From positions 4,569,078 through 4,633,077 of the forward strand of contig SJPJ01000001.1 of NCBI GenBank assembly GCA_007859835.1: 64,000 nt of DNA, written 5' to 3'. Positions 57,001-64,000 of this stretch are shown here, in pieces. The translations under genes were made by a program, and so were the position numbers. The notes under the pieces were generated by a model. The model was not told where the DNA came from, did not search any database, and saw nothing but the letters and a program-made list of their open reading frames with translations. Positions within the stretch are counted from its first letter, which is position 1, and each line of letters starts with the position of its first letter. The DNA comes from Novipirellula herctigrandis (GTDB lineage Bacteria > Planctomycetota > Planctomycetia > Pirellulales > Pirellulaceae).

Positions 57001-60000
57001 ATGAAAAGTCACCTCTATTGCGTCGCATATTCCGTCATGGCGTTCTGGTTGAGCCCGCCGATTGGGTTGGCACAGCAAGCCAATGAGCTCCCTGTTGCCG
57101 AAATGCCTGCGGCAGACGTCCCAGTTATGGACGCACCCACAACCGAGGCCCCTGCTGCAGATGTACCCGCTGCGGCTGAAACGCCCGCACCCGAAACGCC
57201 CGCACCCGAAACACCCGCACCTGCAGACACACCCGAAGCTGCAGAAGCAGATCCACCGGCAGCCGAAGAAGCGGAAGTGGCGGTGCCCGTGAGTGAAATC
57301 GCTGGGAGTGAAATCGCTGGGAGTGAAATTCCTGACACAGAGGGCGCTGTTGCTGACGTGCCCACACCGGACGTGCCCACACCGGACGTGCCTGTTGCCG
57401 ACGCTATGCCTGGTTTGCCTGCTGTAAATTCCTACCCAGTGGTCTCACGGCAAATCGGAGAGAAGGGTGAATTAGTATTCAATTTCACCGGTACAAGTTG
57501 GAACGATGTGCTGAATTGGTTAGCCGAGGAAGCCGATCTTTCGCTACAAATCGACCGATTCCCAGCTGGCACTGTTAACTTTTCCGATCCAACGCGTTCC
57601 TACAGCGTTTCGGAGAGTCTCGACATTCTCAATCGCTTGCTACTCGACCGCGGCTACGCGTTGGTGCGACGTGGTCGGATGCTCCTACTGATTGATTTAG
57701 AAGTAGACAATGCTGCGAATTTAATCAGCGAAATGGCGGAGCTTGTTAGTCTTGATCAACTTGATGATCGCAGCCAAAGCGACATCGTCAGCAGCGTCTT
57801 TCCGCTCGGCAGTCTTACGCCCGATGCGGCTCGACAAGAGTTGGCTCAATTGATTGGTCCATGGGGACGCATCATTGTGCTCGATAGTGCAAGGCAAGTG
57901 AAAGTAACCGAAACGGTAGGAAAGCTGTTGGCTATCCGTGAGCTTTTGGATAACGCCAAGAAGGCGGAATCGGATGTGACGGAAATCGTGCTCAAAAATC
58001 GTGGTGCGGACGAAGTACTCGAAATCGCGAGGCCACTGTTAGAGCTCGACGCCGGACAAAATTCGAACGAGTCGATTCGCATTTCGGTGGGTCTCTACGG
58101 CGAACGCATCTACGCGACTGGCTTGCCCGGCAAAGTTAGCCTATTGGAGAGCATCGTCGCAAAGGCTGACACACCATTAGTAACCGCCGATACCGATGGT
58201 TCGGCGGAATTGACGCTACCGGTATTTGAAACTCATACGGTTACTCAAGCTGATTCAGCGACGGTTTTTGATGTGTTACAAACCTTGTTAGCGGGGACTC
58301 CCGATGCGAGGATCGCTATTGATCCCAAAACCAATGCGATCGTTTCATACGCTCGTCCGGAAACCCAAGCGTTGGTCGCAGCGACAATTGCAAAACTAGA
58401 AGGAAGTGGCCAAGAGTTCAAAGTCATCACACTCAAACAGCTTGATCCGGCATCCGCTTTGCTAACGATCAACAAATTCTTTGGCGTCAGTGAAACGGGG
58501 GGCGAAGGCCCAACCGTTGACGGCGATCCCGCCACGAATCGATTATGGATTCGTGGTTCGGCCGAGCAAATCGCCATGGTCGAAAAATTGATCAGCGAAC
58601 TTGAAGGCAATGATGCGCTCGGCGCTCTGAGTGACAAAGTACGCGTCCTTCCCTACAGCGGCCAAGCAGCGGAAGACGCTTTGCAGCAGGTCAAAGATGT
58701 TTGGTCGGTACTTGGACGTGGCAACCAAATCCGCACGATCAGTCCCTCGAATGGTCGAACATCCGAAGGTGGTGGAATGCCAGAGCGACGGATTCATCCC
58801 AAGCCACAGCAAGAACCATCGCCCACAACGGACAAATTGCCAGCGAATCCCGTGACGACCGACGCACCTGATTTCGCGGCGAACCCGTTTCGCAGCGAAT
58901 CACTGGTTACGACCCAAGCCGACGAGGCAACACCGCCATCGGATCCACCATCGATGACGTTTGATTTTCATGGTGCCGATATCGTGGTGCAATTTTCGCC
59001 TGCGGGAATGATTATCGCCTCCGAAGATACCGAAGCGCTAGATGCTTTTGAGGCCTTGATGGAATCGTTTTCGTCAACGACCGCATACGCATCGGACTTG
59101 CCAACCATTTTTTGGCTCAAGTATGCCAAGGCCGATATCACCGCCGAATTGGTCTCGAGCATTCTCGGCGGTGGTGACAGTTCACTTTCCTCGGTTACCG
59201 AATCCATCACCGGGGGACTCGGTGGCGGAATGCTTGGACTGATGGGCATGGGAGGCGGTGGTGGCGATTCATCCGCTGCCAAATCGGTTCTGACATCGAC
59301 AGGTTCGGTCAGTATTGTTCCCGATGCGCGTTTGAATGCATTGATCGTTCAAGCCAATGCTATCGACCTGCAAATGATTGAAATGATACTGCAAAAAGTA
59401 GACATTCAAGAAAGTCCCGAGGATGTCGAAGTCACAGCCAAGCCACGATTGATTCCTGTGATCTATCAAGATGCAAGTAGCGTTGCGGAAGTTGTCAAAG
59501 GAGTCTTTGCAGATCGAATGAATGACGGCTCATCAGGTGGAGGCGGACGCGGCGGCGGACAACCAAGCCCGCAAGATTTTATCGCAGCTTTACGTGGTGG
59601 CGGTCGTGGTGGCGGAAAAGAAGCCGCTCAAAGTGAACCATCCAAAATCATCGTTGCGGTGGACGAGCGAAGCAATTCGTTAGTGGTCACGGCGACGCCC
59701 CAAGACTTTGAAGAAGTCCAGCAACTGGTTTTGGCACTGGACGAGGGTGGAATGCAAACCGAGGAGAGCGTCGAAGTGGTAACGCTCAAAGGCAACATTA
59801 AAGCCGACGTCGTACGCCAAGCTCTTGAATCAGTGCTAGGCGCCTCGGCCAACACAACGACATCGGGTTCATCCGGCTCGTCATCTTCATCGCGAAGCAC
59901 CGGTAGTTCTGCCGCTGCCAGCGGTAGTCCGAGTTCGGATGAGATCCGCAGACGCATTGAAATGTTCCGCTCGATGCAAGGCGGCAGACCCGGCGGCAGC

Positions 60001-60099
60001 AGCATTGGCGGCGGTCGTCCGTCAGGTGGCGGTGGTCGACCGTCAGGTGGTGGCAGTTCGCGAGGTGGACCAGGAGGCGGCTCGCGGGGCGGACGTTGA
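57001..60099 (+). CDS. Secretin N-domain protein without visible pore (GspD-like)
   Basis: A 1032-residue exported protein. Signal peptide (YSVMAFWLSPPIGLAQQ) to about 25, then a Pro/Ala/Glu-rich low-complexity stretch to about 140 made of 15-bp tandem repeats. An N0-like domain follows (VFNFTGTSWNDVLNWLAEEA), then several N1/NolW-like domains with the recurrent LNALIVQAN, NSLVVTATPQDFEEVQQLV and similar patterns. The C-terminus is Gly/Ser/Arg-rich (GGGRPSGGGGRPSGG). The secretin barrel that should end such a protein was not seen. It is followed by gspE and gspF, so a role in the same envelope machine is likely. The ATG at 57001 is preferred over the upstream TTG at 56995; the Shine-Dalgarno is weak. 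Confidence 0.85.
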   Translation: MKSHLYCVAYSVMAFWLSPPIGLAQQANELPVAEMPAADVPVMDAPTTEAPAADVPAAAETPAPETPAPETPAPADTPEAAEADPPAAEEAEVAVPVSEIAGSEIAGSEIPDTEGAVADVPTPDVPTPDVPVADAMPGLPAVNSYPVVSRQIGEKGELVFNFTGTSWNDVLNWLAEEADLSLQIDRFPAGTVNFSDPTRSYSVSESLDILNRLLLDRGYALVRRGRMLLLIDLEVDNAANLISEMAELVSLDQLDDRSQSDIVSSVFPLGSLTPDAARQELAQLIGPWGRIIVLDSARQVKVTETVGKLLAIRELLDNAKKAESDVTEIVLKNRGADEVLEIARPLLELDAGQNSNESIRISVGLYGERIYATGLPGKVSLLESIVAKADTPLVTADTDGSAELTLPVFETHTVTQADSATVFDVLQTLLAGTPDARIAIDPKTNAIVSYARPETQALVAATIAKLEGSGQEFKVITLKQLDPASALLTINKFFGVSETGGEGPTVDGDPATNRLWIRGSAEQIAMVEKLISELEGNDALGALSDKVRVLPYSGQAAEDALQQVKDVWSVLGRGNQIRTISPSNGRTSEGGGMPERRIHPKPQQEPSPTTDKLPANPVTTDAPDFAANPFRSESLVTTQADEATPPSDPPSMTFDFHGADIVVQFSPAGMIIASEDTEALDAFEALMESFSSTTAYASDLPTIFWLKYAKADITAELVSSILGGGDSSLSSVTESITGGLGGGMLGLMGMGGGGGDSSAAKSVLTSTGSVSIVPDARLNALIVQANAIDLQMIEMILQKVDIQESPEDVEVTAKPRLIPVIYQDASSVAEVVKGVFADRMNDGSSGGGGRGGGQPSPQDFIAALRGGGRGGGKEAAQSEPSKIIVAVDERSNSLVVTATPQDFEEVQQLVLALDEGGMQTEESVEVVTLKGNIKADVVRQALESVLGASANTTTSGSSGSSSSSRSTGSSAAASGSPSSDEIRRRIEMFRSMQGGRPGGSSIGGGRPSGGGGRPSGGGSSRGGPGGGSRGGR
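57181..57393 (+). repeat. Three clusters of 15-bp tandem repeats
   Basis: Within 213 bases there are three separate tandem arrays, each with a 15-base unit and two to three copies: 57181-57225 (acgcccgcacccgaa type), 57292-57330 (agtgaaatcgctggg type) and 57355-57393 (gacgtgcccacaccg type). They encode ETPAP, SEIAG and DVPTP repeats. All keep the frame. Confidence 0.9.
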
Positions 60100-60243
60100 T
60101 AACCGCAATCAGCGGGTTTACGCTTGGAGAAAAAAAAGTCGCACAAAACCCAAAGTCCCCCGATAATGAACGTCGGCGAGAAGCGACTAACGAAGGTTCC
60201 GGCAGGAACGGAAATGGACGGGTAACGATTACGAAAGCTAGAA

Positions 60244-61935
60244 ATGATTATGCATGCGGGTGAAATTTTAAAACGTCGTGGGCTTCTTAGCAGCGAACAA
60301 CTCGAGTTGAGCCGAAAAAACAATTCCCCCAACATCGTCCAAGCAGCCATCTCGCTTGGCTACGTTGAAGAACGTGATGCGTTACAAGCGTTGGCTGAAG
60401 AAGTGGGACTCGACTATGTCGATTTGCGTGAAACGGATGTTGACCTAAAGGCACTCGAGGGCTTTCCCCAAAAACTGATCTACCGCCAATCGCTGTTTCC
60501 GATTGGGCTCGAAGAGGGCGCCATTATTGTTGCCACTTCCGATCCCCTCGATTTATATCCGCTCGACGAAGCAAGCGCTGCGACAGGCAAAAGCATCATA
60601 CCGGTCGTCGCCGAGCGAGCGGAAATCGCTCGGTTGGTGAAACAGCACCTCGGCGTCGGCAGCGAAACGGTCGAAGGCCTGATGGCCGCCAAAGGTGACG
60701 AAGAAGTCGAATTGCTTGACCAAATCGAAACCGATGGCAGCGAACTGAGCGAAATGGCCCAGGAGGCTTCGGTTGTTCGGCTGGTGAATGAAATTTTGCT
60801 CGAAGCAATTGAGACCCGAGCAAGTGACGTTCACATTGAATCGCAATCCGAAGGCCTACAGATCCGTTACCGCATCGACGGCATCTTACATCCTCAACCG
60901 GTTCCACCAGAGATCAATCGATTTCAAGCTGCAATCATTAGCCGCTTAAAAATTTTGGCTCGGCTGAATATTGCTGAAAAGCGGTTGCCGCAAGATGGAC
61001 GAATCAAGTTGCGAGTCCATGGTCGCGAAGTGGATATTCGCTTAAGCGTGATTCCGATGATCCATGGCGAAGGATTGGTCATGCGTATCCTCGACAAATC
61101 CTCGATGGTTTTCGAGTTAAAAAGCCTGGGGATGAATGAAGAAGTCTATGAAACATTTAGCGAGATCATTACTTATCCGCACGGCATTGTATTGGTAACT
61201 GGCCCGACGGGTTCCGGTAAAACGACGACGCTTTATAGCAGTTTGATCCAAATCCGCAGCCCTGAAACCAAGATCATCACCACCGAAGACCCTGTCGAGT
61301 ACCAACTCAATGGGATCAACCAAATCCAAGTGCATCCCAAGATTGGTTTGACGTTCGCGGCATCGCTGAGAAGTATTTTGCGGCATGACCCTGATGTGGT
61401 TCTGGTCGGAGAAATTCGCGACCTCGAAACAGCCGAAAATGCGATCCAAGCGTCCCTGACCGGTCACTTGGTTTTTAGCACGCTCCATACCAATGATGCG
61501 GCGGGCGCGTTTACGCGAATGGGTGACATGGGGGTTGAACCCTTTTTGGTCGCCGGAACCGTCGAAGCCGTGCTTGCCCAACGTCTAGTCCGGCGACTGT
61601 GTAATCACTGCAAACAAGCATACAAACCGAGCAAAGATGAATTGCCAAGCGATTTCCCCTGGGATCGTGCCGGTCAATCGACTTTATACAAGAGCGTCGG
61701 TTGTCGCGAATGCCGCCATGTCGGCTATAGTGGGCGAATGGGTATTTACGAGTTACTAGTAACGAACGAGGCGATTCGCCAATTGGCACAAGAACGTGCA
61801 AGCAGTTGGGATATTCGCCGCGAAGCAATCAAACATGGCATGCGGACATTGCGAATGGACGCATGGGATAAAGTCATCGCAGGACAAACGAGCGTCGATG
61901 AAGTCCTCCGCGTCACTCGTGGCGAGGCGGTTTGA
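60244..61935 (+). CDS. gspE: Type II secretion / type IV pilus assembly ATPase
   Basis: A 563-residue GspE/PilB-family ATPase. The N-terminal part (MshEN-like, residues about 1-170) begins MIMHAGEILKRRGLL; the core has Walker A GPTGSGKTTT near 320, the Asp box (EDPVEYQ), Walker B (DPDVVLVGEIRD) and the His box (GHLVFSTLHTNDA). The C-terminal zinc site is CNHC...CREC, as in GspE. It works as a cytoplasmic hexamer that drives pseudopilus assembly. A second ATG at 60250 could also be the start; neither has a strong ribosome-binding site. It ends 2 bases before gspF and follows the secretin-like gene. No pseudopilin gene is in the window. Confidence 0.95.
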   Translation: MIMHAGEILKRRGLLSSEQLELSRKNNSPNIVQAAISLGYVEERDALQALAEEVGLDYVDLRETDVDLKALEGFPQKLIYRQSLFPIGLEEGAIIVATSDPLDLYPLDEASAATGKSIIPVVAERAEIARLVKQHLGVGSETVEGLMAAKGDEEVELLDQIETDGSELSEMAQEASVVRLVNEILLEAIETRASDVHIESQSEGLQIRYRIDGILHPQPVPPEINRFQAAIISRLKILARLNIAEKRLPQDGRIKLRVHGREVDIRLSVIPMIHGEGLVMRILDKSSMVFELKSLGMNEEVYETFSEIITYPHGIVLVTGPTGSGKTTTLYSSLIQIRSPETKIITTEDPVEYQLNGINQIQVHPKIGLTFAASLRSILRHDPDVVLVGEIRDLETAENAIQASLTGHLVFSTLHTNDAAGAFTRMGDMGVEPFLVAGTVEAVLAQRLVRRLCNHCKQAYKPSKDELPSDFPWDRAGQSTLYKSVGCRECRHVGYSGRMGIYELLVTNEAIRQLAQERASSWDIRREAIKHGMRTLRMDAWDKVIAGQTSVDEVLRVTRGEAV

Positions 61936-61937
61936 TC

Positions 61938-63158
61938 ATGCCGACGTTTGCTTACACCGCCCGCGATATGACGGGCAAGCAAGTAACCGGAACCATCGAA
62001 GCGAATGGTCCGCGAGAAGTGACAGCGATATTGTCGGAAAAATCGCTATTTCCCGTTCACGTCGCAGATCTTGCGCAAAACGACACGCGTTCATTTTCGT
62101 CAATGCTTGGTCGACGCAAAACGGTCAATGGCCAAACGATGTCGATTTTCTATGGCCAATTAGCATCACTACTGCGCAGTGGTGTGCCGATGATCCGCTC
62201 GCTCAATGTGCTTAGTTCGCAAACGTCCGACAAAGTGCTAAAGGAAGTCGTCGCCGATGTGCGGGCACGTGTGGAAGACGGCGAACCACTTGGCCAAGCT
62301 TTCGCTAGATATCCAGGCGTATTCAGCGAGATGAGCGTGAATATGGTTCGAGCTGGTAGCGAAGGTGGATTTCTTGAAGACGCATTGGACCGCGTTGGTA
62401 CGTTCACGGAGTTGCAGGAAGACTTAAAGGGACGCACCGTTAGTGCGATGGCCTATCCCGTGTTCCTGTTCTGCGTGGGAACGGTCGTCGTGACAGTTCT
62501 GTTGGTGTTCTTCGTGCCGAAATTTGAAATGTTGTTTGAACGCCTTCGAAAGAAAGGTGAGATGCCGGCGGTCACCGAATGGCTATTGGCGTTTAGCGGA
62601 TTCTTACAGAATTACGGCTGGATTGTTTTAGTTGCAATTCTGGCTGCCGTGATTGCGATGAAGGTGAAACTTAGTAGCGAAGCGGGCAAAGAATGGGCTG
62701 ATCGAATCAAATTGAAGATTCCCGTCCTTGGAAACATTTTGATGAATTTGGCGGTTGCCCGATTCTGCCGAGTCCTTGGAACGCTGCTGGGAAATGGTGT
62801 CCCAATCATCAAATCGCTGGAAATTAGCCGCAGCGCCACAGGCAACCGTTTGCTTAGCCGTTCGATTGCCGATGCAACCGAAAACATTCGCAGTGGTGAA
62901 AGTTTGGCGATGCCGCTGCGCCAGTCAGGTTATTTGCCAGTCAGCGTGACCGAGATGATCAGCGTCGGCGAAGAAAGCAATTCGCTCGACCGCGTCCTTC
63001 CGGAGATCGCTGACTCATTGGAAAAACGAACCTTTCGGCGGCTTGACCTCTTCGTACGATTGCTCGAACCAATTATGCTTTTGATCATGGCGATCTTGGT
63101 TCTCGCCGTTGTAATGGCACTTTTGATTCCTGTGCTCAAGAGTAGCACCACCTTGTAG
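61938..63158 (+). CDS. gspF: Type II secretion inner-membrane protein
   Basis: A 406-residue GspF/PilC-family membrane protein. It has the usual duplicated cytoplasmic domains and three membrane helices (near 170-195, 220-240 and 370-400; YPVFLFCVGTVVVTVLLVFF and LLIMAILVLAVVMALLIP). FYGQLASLLRSGVPMIRSL and FCRVLGTLLGNGVPIIKSL are the paired hallmark motifs. GspF forms the base of the pseudopilus platform with GspE. The ATG at 61938 is 2 bases after the gspE stop, with GAGG upstream inside gspE; the in-frame TTG at 61932 would overlap. The gene is likely co-transcribed with gspE. Confidence 0.95.
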   Translation: MPTFAYTARDMTGKQVTGTIEANGPREVTAILSEKSLFPVHVADLAQNDTRSFSSMLGRRKTVNGQTMSIFYGQLASLLRSGVPMIRSLNVLSSQTSDKVLKEVVADVRARVEDGEPLGQAFARYPGVFSEMSVNMVRAGSEGGFLEDALDRVGTFTELQEDLKGRTVSAMAYPVFLFCVGTVVVTVLLVFFVPKFEMLFERLRKKGEMPAVTEWLLAFSGFLQNYGWIVLVAILAAVIAMKVKLSSEAGKEWADRIKLKIPVLGNILMNLAVARFCRVLGTLLGNGVPIIKSLEISRSATGNRLLSRSIADATENIRSGESLAMPLRQSGYLPVSVTEMISVGEESNSLDRVLPEIADSLEKRTFRRLDLFVRLLEPIMLLIMAILVLAVVMALLIPVLKSSTTL

Positions 63159-63169
63159 GGTCGCCTCGC

Positions 63170-64000
63170 ATGGATGTCGCTTCGGTCGTTAACATGCTGA
63201 TCCACCACCTTGGTGCTGATCGCGTGCTAACCGAAAAAGAAGACATTCTGCCATACGGGTTCGACGGCACCGCGACTCTCAAACAACTTCCTGCCTGCGT
63301 CTGTTTCCCTCGCGACGCAAAGGACGTTGCGGTCGCGATCAAGCTTGCCAGCGAGCAGAAGCTGCCCGTCGTTACGCGCGGAAGCGGCACAGGACTTTCG
63401 GGCGGAAGCGTACCGATCGCTGGCTCGCTTGTACTGTGCCTAGCCAAAATGGATCGCATCATCGAGGTCGACACAGCAAATTTGACATTGCGAGCCGAAG
63501 CGGGCGTGATAACGCAAAAAGTCTATGCAGCAGCCGATGCGGTCGGTCTGTTCTACCCGCCTGATCCAGGGTCGATGAAGATCAGTACGATTGGAGGTAA
63601 CGTCGCTGAAAATTCCGGTGGTCTGCGTGGTCTCAAATACGGTGTCACTCGCGATTATGTGATGGGGCTCGAAGTGGTGCTCGCTGACGGATCGATCTGT
63701 CGGCTTGGTTCGAAATGTGTCAAAGATGTCGCGGGTTATAACTTACGTGATTTGTTTATCGGCAGCGAAGGGACACTTGGCGTCGTCACGCAAGTCATTC
63801 TGAAACTGTTGCCCAAACCGGCTGCTAGGCAAACATTGTTGGCCACATTTACGGCAATGGATGCGGCTGCAGCGGCGGTTTCAGCGATCATCGCGGCGAA
63901 AATCATCCCCTGCACGCTTGAGTTTTTGGACCAAAAAACACTTCGCTGCGTCGAGGATTATGCGAATGTGGGTTTGCCTCGTGATGCCGCTGCGGTCCTG
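63170..64000 (+). CDS. glcD: FAD-linked oxidase, glycolate oxidase GlcD-like (5' part)
   Basis: The frame opens at the ATG at 63170, 11 bases after gspF, and runs off the window edge after 277 codons. Translation gives the FAD-binding domain of the GlcD/vanillyl-alcohol-oxidase-like group: PVVTRGSGTGLSGGSVPIAG (pyrophosphate-binding loop), then YPPDPGSMKISTIGGN and IGSEGTLGVVTQVILKL. Members oxidise glycolate or D-lactate to the keto acid; the family hallmarks cannot separate those two. The gene is co-directional with gspEF but its function is metabolic, so co-transcription would be accidental. No ribosome-binding site is obvious. The C-terminal domain is outside the window. Confidence 0.9.
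   Translation, partial: MDVASVVNMLIHHLGADRVLTEKEDILPYGFDGTATLKQLPACVCFPRDAKDVAVAIKLASEQKLPVVTRGSGTGLSGGSVPIAGSLVLCLAKMDRIIEVDTANLTLRAEAGVITQKVYAAADAVGLFYPPDPGSMKISTIGGNVAENSGGLRGLKYGVTRDYVMGLEVVLADGSICRLGSKCVKDVAGYNLRDLFIGSEGTLGVVTQVILKLLPKPAARQTLLATFTAMDAAAAAVSAIIAAKIIPCTLEFLDQKTLRCVEDYANVGLPRDAAAVL

Overview
The window looks like a chromosome segment of a planctomycete, most likely of the Pirellulaceae (Rhodopirellula and relatives). The grounds are gene content, not similarity searches: a sigma factor overlapping a Ser/Thr kinase gene, a giant exported protein opening with a planctomycete-style LFEQLEDRRLLA motif and closing with dockerin repeats, a PEP-CTERM protein, several TTG starts, generally weak Shine-Dalgarno sequences and a moderate GC content. 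I saw no rRNA, tRNA, insertion sequence, CRISPR array or phage integration site.

Layout. 1-6243: a signalling and cell-surface locus. A secreted PDZ protein (minus strand) diverges from an ECF-type sigma factor whose stop overlaps the start of a membrane Ser/Thr kinase with an apparent extracytoplasmic sensor. Then come a glycine-rich secreted protein, a second secreted PDZ protein and an Ala/Gly/Asn/Ser-repeat secreted protein, with intrinsic terminators at 5229 and 6206. 6292-7491: a secreted beta-lactamase-fold serine hydrolase. 7862-38947: one uninterrupted 10,361-codon reading frame, nearly half of the window. It encodes a mosaic surface or exported protein with beta-helix repeats, LamG, Ig-like domains, 13 CARDB-type repeats, two propeller-like regions, about nine cadherin/putative-Ig repeats, a fragment of an RHS-type domain, an alpha/beta-hydrolase-like domain with a GHSRG motif, a metzincin-like domain with HEVGHxxGxxD, a Calx-beta-like segment and two C-terminal dockerins.

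39061-49134: a membrane adenylate cyclase with a HAMP domain; a minus-strand pair (family 26 beta-mannanase, then a sialidase-fold protein); gcvP of the glycine cleavage system; a PEP-CTERM LamG protein with its own likely promoter; an MBL-fold hydrolase with a variant metal motif; and a YeeZ-like NAD-binding epimerase. 49300-56633: a catalytically complete HtrA-like protease followed by a degenerate paralogue; a thioredoxin-like TlpA-type protein; an ABC exporter (ATPase then permease, overlapping by 4 bases, minus strand); and a D-2-hydroxyacid dehydrogenase.

57001-64000: a secretin N-domain protein with no visible pore domain, then gspE and gspF of a type II secretion / type IV pilus-like machine, then the 5' part of a glcD-like FAD oxidase that runs off the window. 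The common theme is export and the cell envelope: secretion machinery, proteases and PDZ proteins, surface proteins with sorting or dockerin modules, and envelope-sensing signalling. Any functional link between the giant protein and the gsp genes is inference.
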